The position numbers were made by a program, and so were the translations under genes. A stretch of DNA of 64,000 nucleotides from Burkholderiaceae bacterium (GTDB lineage Bacteria > Pseudomonadota > Gammaproteobacteria > Burkholderiales > Burkholderiaceae_C): positions 1,054,001 through 1,118,000 of the forward strand of contig JACKLI010000001.1 of the NCBI GenBank assembly GCA_024235995.1. Direction: 5' to 3'. Shown in pieces: positions 1 through 6,900 of the stretch (position 1 is the first letter of the stretch; the number at the start of each line of letters is the position of its first letter). The notes beneath the pieces are model-generated. The model had not been told where the DNA came from. It did not search any database and worked only from the letters and a program-made list of their open reading frames with translations.

Positions 1-92
1 AGCACACCCGCCACGCCCTGGCCTGCGCGCTGCTGGCCGACGCGGTGGGGCTGGTGGTGGCGGTGCTGGTGGGGTACGCGTTTTTCCACTGA
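1..92 (+). CDS. C-terminal end of an integral membrane protein (possibly SpmA/SpmB-type nucleoside-recognition protein)
   Basis: Only the last 29 codons lie in the window, reading from base 3 to a TGA at 90-92. They encode one hydrophobic helix (ALLADAVGLVVAVLVGYAF) preceded by a short basic TRHA stretch. A basic turn followed by a terminal ALLAD-type helix resembles the end of spore-maturation/nucleoside-recognition (Gate domain) proteins, but about 30 residues cannot settle the family. No start or functional residues are visible. Confidence 0.4.
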   Translation, partial: HTRHALACALLADAVGLVVAVLVGYAFFH

Positions 93-159
93 GCGCGGGG
101 GCGCAGGGAGCGCCGGCCATGGGGGCGTCAGGGGCCGCGATGCCCTCAGAGGCACGGCG

Positions 160-321
160 ATGAATTCAGCCCCCGCCTTGCTGCCTTGCCCCTCTGGAGT
201 AATGGGCAGCGACGTAGGGCAGATGACGGAAGAGATGATCAAGGAGTATTTGGAGCACCACTTCGAGCCGAACCCTAATGACAATTTCAGGGCAGAGCCG
301 CCTGGGCTTGACGCGTCGTGA
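160..321 (+). pseudogene. IS200/IS605-type transposase, C-terminal remnant
   Basis: A short reading frame ends at TGA 319-321 and contains TEEMIKEYLEHHFEPNPND. This resembles the last helix and tail of small IS200-type Y1 transposases, whose C-termini typically read VTEE.I..YIEEHFE. The frame is open only from about 160, and the HUH motif and catalytic tyrosine region are absent, so this is at most the last third of the enzyme. A transposon-end-like hairpin follows at 366-385, the expected place for the right end of such an element. The call rests on the short motif plus the hairpin; no left end is visible. Confidence 0.5.
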
Positions 322-365
322 AGCCAACGCGTGGGCGGTGCACTTTCAGTGCCTGGAGTCTCAAC

Positions 366-385
366 CCACCGGCTTTAGCCGGTGG
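366..385 (+). mobile_element. IS200/IS605-like right-end hairpin
   Basis: Perfect 9-bp inverted repeat CCACCGGCT / AGCCGGTGG around a TT loop. IS200/IS605 elements end in subterminal hairpins of this size and style (stem ending CCGGCTTTAGCCGG) recognised by the Y1 transposase. It sits 45 bp after the transposase remnant stop. It could also be a plain terminator, but no T-tract follows. Confidence 0.5.
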
Positions 386-417
386 TTGTTGGTTCAGGGG
401 CGCGTCGGGTTCGCTAC

Positions 418-728
418 TCAACCCGACCTGGCTGCGTTCGAGGCAACGGGAAATTGGCGGCGGGCATGCACCACGTTTACAACCTCGATGCGAGCTGCGG
501 CCACTCGGTACAAATCAATGTAGTTGGGGTGTGCCACGATTTCCCGCGTACCCGGTGGGTGCGCGGTCGCTCTGTGGGTACAGGCACGGGTGTTCCGCGG
601 TCGGCAGCATGGATGCCCTCCAGGCGCGTTTTCATCCGCCTTGCCGCGGGCGGGTTTTCGCGAGCGATGTAGGCAACAATCTGGCACAAGTCGTCGCGGG
701 CTGATGCAAGCCAGAAGATGGGCAGCAT
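418..728 (-). pseudogene. parE: ParE/RelE-family toxin, frameshifted
   Basis: Three consecutive frames rebuild one ParE-like toxin. Starting at 728, frame one reads MLPIFWLASARDDLCQIVAY and continues to RMKTRLEG near 615. A shifted frame continues with SMLPTAEHPCLYPQSDR to about 566. A third frame reads PGTREIVAHPNY, LYRVAAARIEVVNVVHARRQ and ends at 418. ParE toxins normally have this order: an N-terminal helix pair, an HP.LYP turn, then G.RE..V..Y...Y.. strands and VHARR..P. At least two indels (about 614 and 565) therefore break the gene. No ParD antitoxin is recognisable upstream. The start abuts the higB remnant, back to back. Confidence 0.72.
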
Positions 729-734
729 CAGCGC

Positions 735-803
735 GCTTTGGTCCTGGCCTCGATCTGGACCCCAGACGGCCGTAAGAACGTCGGGATCGTTGACTATCAC
801 TGA
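735..803 (+). pseudogene. higB: HigB-type toxin, C-terminal remnant
   Basis: The frame ending at TGA 801-803 reads IWTPDGRKNVGIVDYH. HigB/RelE-like 'killer' toxins characteristically end in ..F.W...G...VEIVDYH immediately upstream of higA. Only about 20 codons are recognisable; upstream the sequence runs into the parE remnant on the other strand. The stop lies 12 bp before the presumed original higA start, normal higBA spacing. Short, so moderate confidence, but position and motif agree. Confidence 0.5.
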
Positions 804-815
804 AGGCATTCGACC

Positions 816-1115
816 ATACGTACCGTACCTCCTGTTTCCCCCGGCGAAATGCTGGAAGAAGAATTCCTCAAGCCCCTGGGTCTGACAAAGTATCGTCTGG
901 CCAAGGACATCGGCGTTCCCCCGCAAAGAATCGGCGATATCGTTGCCGGCAAGCGGGCCATCACCGCCGATACCGACCTTCGGCTATGCCGATACTTCGG
1001 ACTCAGCGACGGATGGTGGTTTCGAGGATAGGTCAACTACGACACAGCGATCGCCCGCAAAGCGATGGGTGAAGCGCTCTCGCGCATTTCTTGCTGTCGG
1101 TTGCTGGCTGCCTGA
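816..1115 (+). pseudogene. higA: HigA-type antitoxin (XRE family), start codon lost and internal nonsense codon
   Basis: The frame encodes a HigA/VapI-like helix-turn-helix protein. It begins RTVPPVSPGEMLEEEFLK, continues with GLTKYRLAKDIGVPPQRI and RAITADTDLRLCRYFG, then meets a TAG at 1029-1031 and resumes with YDTAIARKAMGEALSRI to TGA 1113-1115. HigA proteins normally begin M.PVHPGE.L..EFL and end W...Q..YDL..A, so the TAG sits where the conserved Gln (CAG) is expected. Where the family has ATG, an ATA (816-818) stands about 9 bp after a GAAGG Shine-Dalgarno-like stretch. A truncated 60-residue product could start at ATG 849 and would keep the HTH. Confidence 0.72.
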
Positions 1116-1473
1116 TTTCCCTTTTCGTTCAATTGGGAGTTGCCGGGGCCAGCCCTTGGGAAAACTCCGGCACTCCGCCGGCAAAAGGCGCCCCTGCCGG
1201 CGAGACGCCGGCGCTCCCAGCCAGGTCGGATTTCGTGCCTCAACCAAACCTCGGCTTCCATTGATTTCTACACCGGCACAGCCATGAAAATACGGCAAAA
1301 CGGAATAAATATCACGGCATGTCGAATTTTTCTTGGCTCAAATTTAAATCCAATCAATGCCGTGGCAGACTCGACGTGCTAATGGAATTTTCGATGGACG
1401 TGCCCTGCTGTGCACCGGGTGCTGGGCCCTGACAGCCGCGAACAATCGGCCGAAAAAGATGGAGATTGAAGAC
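1116..1473. other. Non-coding gap with a GC-rich hairpin
   Basis: No convincing gene. It contains a perfect hairpin (GCCGGCG 1196-1202, loop AGA, CGCCGGC 1206-1212) of the kind found in dispersed palindromic repeats; its flank GGCGCC / GGCGCT extends the symmetry. From about 1285 to 1345 the sequence is AT-rich (AAAATACGGCAAAACGGAAT and following), unlike the rest of the window, and probably holds the promoter of the next gene. I see no clear -35/-10 pair. Confidence 0.5.
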
Positions 1474-2304
1474 ATGAACCAGTGGATCAACCGGGTGCGT
1501 GCGGCGTTCTTGCTGGCCTGGGCCGTGGGCGCCATGGCTGCGGCCCACGCCGACCAGACGGTGGCGGCGCACTCGCAGTATTTCAAGGACTGGACGTTCT
1601 ATTCATCCAGTGTCAATGGAACAGGCTATACCAGCATCACGGGGCAACTGGGGCCGATTCCCTTGACCGTGCGGACAACCGATGGCCACTCGATCGTCAG
1701 ACAGAACTGGAGCTCGGACTACCTGGGGATGTATCCGCTGGCCAAGCTTCCAGACGACATTGGTTTGCCGACGGCGGCGAGAGTCCCCTTGTTCGAGCAT
1801 CTGGCCAACCGTGCGGCCAACCCCAGCCTGCTGGAGATTGCCACCAGCAATGGCCAGCCGCTGCCCATTGGCACGGTCTTGTTCCTGCACGATGTGGATG
1901 GGGGTGACCATGCCCAGTTGCGCTTTTTTGGTTGCAACGGCGCCCAGCTGGATGCCAGCAGCTCGGAATGGCTCAAGATTGCGGTGACCGATCCGTTGCC
2001 GCAAACCGCGGAGTTCCAATCCACCGGTTCGGACAATTTCTGGCTGGTTACCGACCCACGGACTGGCGGCTCGCCGAATGACAATACGACGTTCGGCCTG
2101 ATGATTCACCGCGGCGGTGTGTGCAGCATCCGGGTCAGCACCGAGCCGGGGCACAGCACCATCGATATGTTCCTGGGTATCTCCAACGCCGCGCTGCAGG
2201 AAGCGCTGGCGCCCAAACCCGTCCCCACCCTCAATGGGACGGGTGGCTTGGTGCTGACCGGGTTGATGGTTCTGGGTTTTGCGGTCTTGCGCCGACGCGG
2301 CTGA
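1474..2304 (+). CDS. Secreted IPTL-CTERM protein of unknown function
   Basis: 276 residues. The start chosen at 1474 gives a clean signal peptide: MNQWINRVR, a hydrophobic core, then AAAHA before DQT. An upstream in-frame ATG at 1357 would bury it. The C-terminus reads PVPTLNGTGGLVLTGLMVLG followed by FAVLRRRG: a V-P-T-L motif, one transmembrane helix and an Arg cluster, the tripartite IPTL-CTERM form of the PEP-CTERM sorting signal. Such signals are processed by an exosortase-type membrane protease and target proteins to the surface; no such protease gene is in this window. The roughly 220-residue body has two Cys and no domain I recognise. It stands alone between decayed mobile DNA and rsmI. 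Confidence 0.75.
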   Translation: MNQWINRVRAAFLLAWAVGAMAAAHADQTVAAHSQYFKDWTFYSSSVNGTGYTSITGQLGPIPLTVRTTDGHSIVRQNWSSDYLGMYPLAKLPDDIGLPTAARVPLFEHLANRAANPSLLEIATSNGQPLPIGTVLFLHDVDGGDHAQLRFFGCNGAQLDASSSEWLKIAVTDPLPQTAEFQSTGSDNFWLVTDPRTGGSPNDNTTFGLMIHRGGVCSIRVSTEPGHSTIDMFLGISNAALQEALAPKPVPTLNGTGGLVLTGLMVLGFAVLRRRG

Positions 2305-2328
2305 TCGATGGAGTAACCGTCTTCCAAG

Positions 2329-2466
2329 TCAAGCGCCGTGAATCGATATGTCCCAGTGTTTGCCGGTTCTGACCATGGCGTTGAGCGTAGTCAGCAGCTC
2401 GGCCTGGCGCTGCGTCAGGCGCCGGGCCTGCGCCAGCGTGCTGGCCTTCAGCAGCTCGGGCGCGGG
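2329..2466 (-). pseudogene. Possible transposase C-terminal fragment (IS110-like)
   Basis: A frame flanked by stops encodes RRLTQRQAELLTTLNAMVRT followed by GKHWD near its end. IS110-family transposases end with a helix of the form ..LL..LNAM.R...PW, which this resembles, but fewer than 50 residues are available and the catalytic domains are missing. It may equally be a chance frame. Confidence 0.3.
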
Positions 2467-2525
2467 ATGTCAAGGCTGCGCTGGGTAAAGCGACGAAAGT
2501 CATGGTCGGCGCTGGTGGCCGTGCA

Positions 2526-2551
2526 TTGCTATTTTGATAATAGCTTCTTGG
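2526..2551 (-). repeat. Short AT-rich dispersed repeat, copy 1
   Basis: On the minus strand this reads CCAAGAAGCTATTATCAAAA then TAGCAA. It shares CAAGAAGCTAT with copies at 23775 and 57908. It also contains an inverted repeat GCTATT/AATAGC around TTGAT. It stands out as AT-rich DNA in a GC-rich intergenic space downstream of rsmI. Confidence 0.6.
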
Positions 2552-2593
2552 GCTTGTAAATCGCGCGCTGGCGGCTGATTTGATTCATGAAAA

Positions 2594-3511
2594 TCAATGG
2601 CCGGGCTTGAGCGCCAGCGCCCGCTCGTACAGGCCATTGCGCGCGGCGCCGGTGATGTCGGCCGCCAGTTTCACGGCGGTTTTCAAAGGCAGCTCGGCCA
2701 GCAGCAGCTTGAGCACGCGCTCGCTCTCGTCCTCGCCGGTCGCGGCCTCGGCGGGGTGCAGCACCAGCACGAATTCGCCGCGCTGGCGCTGCGCGTCGGC
2801 AGCCAGCCAGGCGGGCAGGTCGGCGCAGGCCAGGGTGGCGATCTGCTCGAACTGCTTGGTCAGCTCGCGTGCCACGGTGACGGGGCGCTGGCCCAGCGCG
2901 GCCAGGGCGTCGGCCAGGGCGGCGATGCGGTGCGGCGCCTCCAGCAGCACCACGGCGCGGGTCTGTTGCGCCAGGGCCTGCACGGCGCTGGCGCGCTCGC
3001 CGCTCTTGCTGGGCAAGAAGCCTTCGAAGACGAAGCTGCCGTCGCCGGCCAGGCCGGCGGCGCTGAGGGCGGTGGTGACGCTGCTGGCGCCGGGCAGTGG
3101 CAGCACGCGCAGGCCGGCGGCGCGGCAGGCAGCCACCAGGCGCGCGCCGGGGTCGCTCACGGCGGGGGTGCCGGCGTCGCTGACGCAGGCCACGCGCTGG
3201 CCGGCGTGCAGGCGCTCGATCACGCCCTGCGCGGCCTCGGCCTCGTTGTGCTGGTGCAGGGCGATCAGCGTCTTGCCGTCGATGCCGCAGGCGCGCAGCA
3301 GGGGCTGGGTGTGGCGCGTGTCCTCGCAGGCGATGGCGTCCGCCAGGCCCAGCACGTGCAGCGCGCGCAGGGTGATGTCGGCCAGGTTGCCGATGGGCGT
3401 GGCCACCACGTACAGGGCGCCGGCCGGATAATGCTGCGCGCCGGCCGCCGCCGCGGCCGCGGCCAGCGCGGGCTGGAGATCGGCCTTGCCAACAAGGGAG
3501 GAATCGGGCAT
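2594..3511 (-). CDS. rsmI: 16S rRNA 2'-O-methyltransferase RsmI (cytidine 1402)
   Basis: 305 residues. Transfers methyl from S-adenosylmethionine to the 2'-O of C1402 in 16S rRNA, tuning start-codon fidelity. A tetrapyrrole-methylase fold is evident: GALYVVATPIGNLADITLRA, the CEDTRHT motif, CVSDAGTPAVSDPGARLV, PLPGASSVTTALSAAG and FEGFLPSK.GER are classic RsmI signatures. The start at 3511 (MPDSSLVGK) lies just ahead of the family's conserved N-terminus; a further upstream start would run through yraN. It is divergent from yraN, the two start codons overlapping by two bases. The rsmI/yraN pairing is widespread in proteobacteria. Confidence 0.95.
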   Translation of the reverse strand: MPDSSLVGKADLQPALAAAAAAAGAQHYPAGALYVVATPIGNLADITLRALHVLGLADAIACEDTRHTQPLLRACGIDGKTLIALHQHNEAEAAQGVIERLHAGQRVACVSDAGTPAVSDPGARLVAACRAAGLRVLPLPGASSVTTALSAAGLAGDGSFVFEGFLPSKSGERASAVQALAQQTRAVVLLEAPHRIAALADALAALGQRPVTVARELTKQFEQIATLACADLPAWLAADAQRQRGEFVLVLHPAEAATGEDESERVLKLLLAELPLKTAVKLAADITGAARNGLYERALALKPGH

Positions 3512-3911
3512 GGACAGGGGCGCTCGGGTCATGGGTTGGCTGAAGCGGGGCGCCAGCACCCGCGTGCGCGGCACAGCCGCCGAAGATCTGGCGCTGGCGC
3601 ACCTGGAGCGCGCGGGCCTGCGCCTGGTCGAGCGCAATTATCGAACCCCCGGGCGCGGCGGCGGCGAGATCGACCTGATCCTGCGCGACAGCGATGGCAC
3701 GCTGGTGTTTGTCGAGGTGCGTGCCCGCGCGTCGGACGCGCAGGGCGGCGCCGCGGCCAGCGTGGGCGCGGCCAAGCGCCGGCGCATCGTGTTCGCGGCC
3801 CGGCACTACCTGCTGCGCCTGCCCGCGCCGCCACCCTGCCGCTTTGACGTGGTGGCCATCGATGGCGAGCGCATCGAGTGGCTGCAGGCGGCCTTCGATG
3901 CGGGCGGGTGA
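3510..3911 (+). CDS. yraN: YraN family (UPF0102) endonuclease-like protein
   Basis: 133 residues. The motifs match UPF0102: G..AE.LA..HLERAG, L.ERNYR, GGGEIDLILRD and TLVFVEVRAR, followed by K..RI...A..YL and CRFDVVAID. The E-I-D / V-E-V-R core is that of a Holliday-junction-resolvase-like nuclease fold; the physiological role is unsettled. The start at 3510 is supported by AGGGAGGAA seven bases upstream; a TTG at 3486 and an ATG at 3531 are alternatives. In enterobacteria yraN is followed directly by diaA and dolP; here putA intervenes. Confidence 0.92.
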   Translation: MDRGARVMGWLKRGASTRVRGTAAEDLALAHLERAGLRLVERNYRTPGRGGGEIDLILRDSDGTLVFVEVRARASDAQGGAAASVGAAKRRRIVFAARHYLLRLPAPPPCRFDVVAIDGERIEWLQAAFDAGG

Positions 3912-3923
3912 GTTTTAAATCAA

Positions 3924-3933
3924 GGGTTAACCC
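3924..3933. promoter_or_regulatory. Palindrome GGGTTAACCC in the putA leader
   Basis: Perfect 10-bp palindrome in the 82-bp yraN-putA gap, 12 bp upstream of the first PutA-type operator. It may be part of the promoter or a second operator. Function is inference. Confidence 0.35.
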
Positions 3934-3944
3934 TGTTTTTCAAA

Positions 3945-3955
3945 AGGTGCAACCT
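3945..3955. promoter_or_regulatory. Putative PutA operator 1 (AGGTGCAACCT)
   Basis: The near-palindromic 11-mer lies 38 bp before the putA ATG. On the minus strand it contains GTTGCA, the core bound by the ribbon-helix-helix domain of E. coli PutA. Two identical copies occur inside putA. Confidence 0.6.
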
Positions 3956-3993
3956 CGGCAGAATTCCAGAACATCGATTTCTCCGGGGTTCGC

Positions 3994-6900
3994 ATGTCCA
4001 CCACCATCGGCATCAAGGTTGACGACGCGCTGCGCGAGCGCATCCGCGCGGCCGCGCACCGGTTGGGGCGCACGCCCCACTGGCTGCTCAAGCAGGCCGT
4101 GCTGCAGTACGTGGACGCGCTGGAACGCGGGGCTTCCAGCATCCGCATCGCGCTGGATGCGCCGGCGCCCGGGCACGAAGGCATGCAGGAGGTGCAACCT
4201 GATGCCACCAATGAGGTGCAACCTTTCCTGGCGTTCGCCCAGTCCATCCTGCCGCAGACCGAGCTGCGCGCCGCCATCACCGCCGCCTGGCACCGGCCCG
4301 AGACCGAATGCCTGCCCATGCTGCTGCCGCTGGCGCGCACCGAGGACGCGGCGCAGGCCGATGCCGTGCGCACGCTGGCCGCGCGCCTGGTGCAGGGCCT
4401 GCGCGACGCGCCGGTGGCCAGCGGCGTGGCGGCGCTGGTGCAGGAGTTTTCGCTCTCCAGCCAGGAGGGCGTGGCGCTGATGTGCCTGGCCGAGGCGCTG
4501 CTGCGCATCCCCGACAAGGCCACGCGCGACGCGCTGATCCGCGACAAGATCAGCCACGGCGACTGGCGCGCGCACGTGGGGCGTTCGCCCTCGCTGTTTG
4601 TCAACGCCGCCGCCTGGGGCCTGGTGCTGACCGGCAGGCTGACGGCCACCAGCAGCGAGAAGAGCCTGTCGGCGGCGCTCACGCGCGTGATCGGCAAGGG
4701 CGGCGAGCCGCTGATCCGCCAGGGCGTGCACCGCGCGATGAAGCTGATGGGCGAGCAGTTCGTCACCGGCCAGCACATCGCCGAGGCGCTGGCCAACAGC
4801 CGCGCGCACGAGCGGCTGGGCTTTCGCTACAGCTACGACATGCTGGGCGAGGCCGCGACCACCGAGGCCGACGCCCGGCGCTACCTGGCCGCCTACGAGC
4901 AGGCGATCCATGCGATCGGAGCAGCGTCTGACGGGCGCGGCATCTTCGAGGGGCCGGGCATCTCGATCAAGCTCTCGGCGCTGCACCCGCGCTACTGCCG
5001 CGCGCAGTACGAGCGCGTGATGACCGAGCTGCTGCCGCGCGTGCTGCACCTGGCCGAGCTCGCCCGGCGCTACGACATCGGCATGAACATCGACGCCGAG
5101 GAGGCCGACCGGCTGGAGCTGTCGCTGGACCTGCTCGAAGCCCTGTGCGCCGCGCCAAGCCTCAGGGGCTGGAACGGCATCGGCTTCGTCGTGCAGGCTT
5201 ATCAAAAGCGCTGCCCGCAGGTGATCGACCACCTTGTCGATCTGGCGCGGCGCAGCCGCCGCCGGCTGATGGTGCGGCTGGTGAAGGGCGCGTACTGGGA
5301 CAGCGAGATCAAGCGCGCGCAGATCGATGGCCTGGCCGGCTACCCGGTCTACACGCGCAAGGCCTACACCGACGTCAGCTACCTGGCCTGCGCGCGCAAG
5401 CTGCTGGAGGCGACCGACGCGGTGTACCCGCAGTTCGCCACGCACAACGCGCAGACGCTGGCCAGCATCGTCCATCTGGCGCAGGCCGTGGGCGGCAGCT
5501 ACTACAGCGGCCAGTACGAGTTCCAGTGCCTGCACGGCATGGGCGAGCCGCTGTACGCGCAGGTGGTGGGGCCGGCCGCCGAGGGCAAGCTGGCGCGGCC
5601 GTGCCGCATCTACGCGCCGGTGGGCAACCACGAGACGCTGCTGGCCTACCTGGTGCGCCGCCTGCTGGAAAACGGCGCCAACACCTCGTTCGTGCACCGC
5701 ATCGGCGACGCCGGCGTGCCGGTCGCCGAGCTGGTGGCCGACCCGGTGGAGGAGGTGCTGCGGATCGCGCGCGAGGAAGGGCGCCTGGGCGCGCCGCACC
5801 CGCGCATCCCGCTGCCGCGCGCGCTGTTCGCGGGGCAGGGCGCGCTGGCGCGGGCCAATTCGCAGGGCTTCAACCTGGCGCACGAGCAGCAGCTCGCCTC
5901 GCTGTCGGCCGCGCTGCTGGCCGGCAGCGGCCAGCGGCACCTGGCCGCGCCCCCGGGTGTCGCGCCGCCGGTCGACCCGGCGCGCGCCGAGGGCTGGCAG
6001 GCGCTGGCCAACCCGGCCGAGCTGGCCGACACCGTGGGCTGGGTGCGCGAGGCCGCGCCGCACGAGGTGCAGGCTGCCGCCGAGCGCGCCGCCGCCGTGC
6101 TGCCGATCTGGGCCGGCACGCCGCCGGCCGGCCGCGCCGACGTGCTGGCGCGCGCCGCCGACCTGCTGGAGCAGCGCAGCCAGCCGCTGATCGGCCTGAT
6201 CCAGCGCGAGGCCGGCAAGACGCTGGCCAACGCCGTGGGCGAGATCCGCGAGGCGGCCGACTTCCTGCGCTACTACGGCGCGCAGGTGGCGACGCGCTTC
6301 GACAACGCGGCCGAGCGCCCGCTGGGCGTGGTGCTGGCCATCAGCCCATGGAACTTCCCGCTGTCCATCTTCACCGGCCAGGTCGCCGCCGCGCTGGCCG
6401 CCGGCAATACCGTGCTGGCCAAGCCGGCCGAGCAGACGCCGCTCACCGCCGCCGCCATGACCGCCCTGCTGCACGAGGCCGGCGTGCCGCCGGACGCGCT
6501 GCAGCTGCTGCCCGGCCCCGGCGAGACGGTGGGCGCGCAGCTCGTGGCGCACCCGCGGGTGGCGGGCGTGCTGTTCACCGGCTCCACCGAGGTGGCGCGG
6601 CTGATCCAGCGCCAGCTCGCGCGGCGCCTGTCGCCCGGCGGCCAGCCCATTCCGCTGATCGCCGAGACCGGCGGACAGAACGCGATGGTGGTCGACTCGT
6701 CGGCGCTGGCCGAGCAGGTCGTCGCCGACGTGCTCGCCTCCGCCTTCGACTCGGCCGGCCAGCGCTGCTCCGCGCTGCGCCTGCTGTGCCTGCAGGAAGA
6801 CATCGCCGAGCGGCAGCTCGCCATGCTCCGGGACGCGCTGCAGGAGTGGCGCGTCGGCAATCCCGACCGCCTGGGCACCGACATCGGCCCGGTGATCGAC

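Noticed and set aside
278..704. Small plus-strand frames of 80-130 codons at the left end
   Set aside because: No family resemblance; they read across the transposase remnant and the frameshifted parE in the wrong frames.
2529..3806. Long alternate frames over rsmI and yraN
   Set aside because: Low-complexity Arg/Ala/Gly products; the rsmI and yraN frames carry all conserved motifs.
5196..5216. TTATCAAAAGCG in putA as a further copy of the AT-rich repeat
   Set aside because: It encodes the conserved AYQKRCPQ motif of proline dehydrogenase and lacks the AAGCTAT core.
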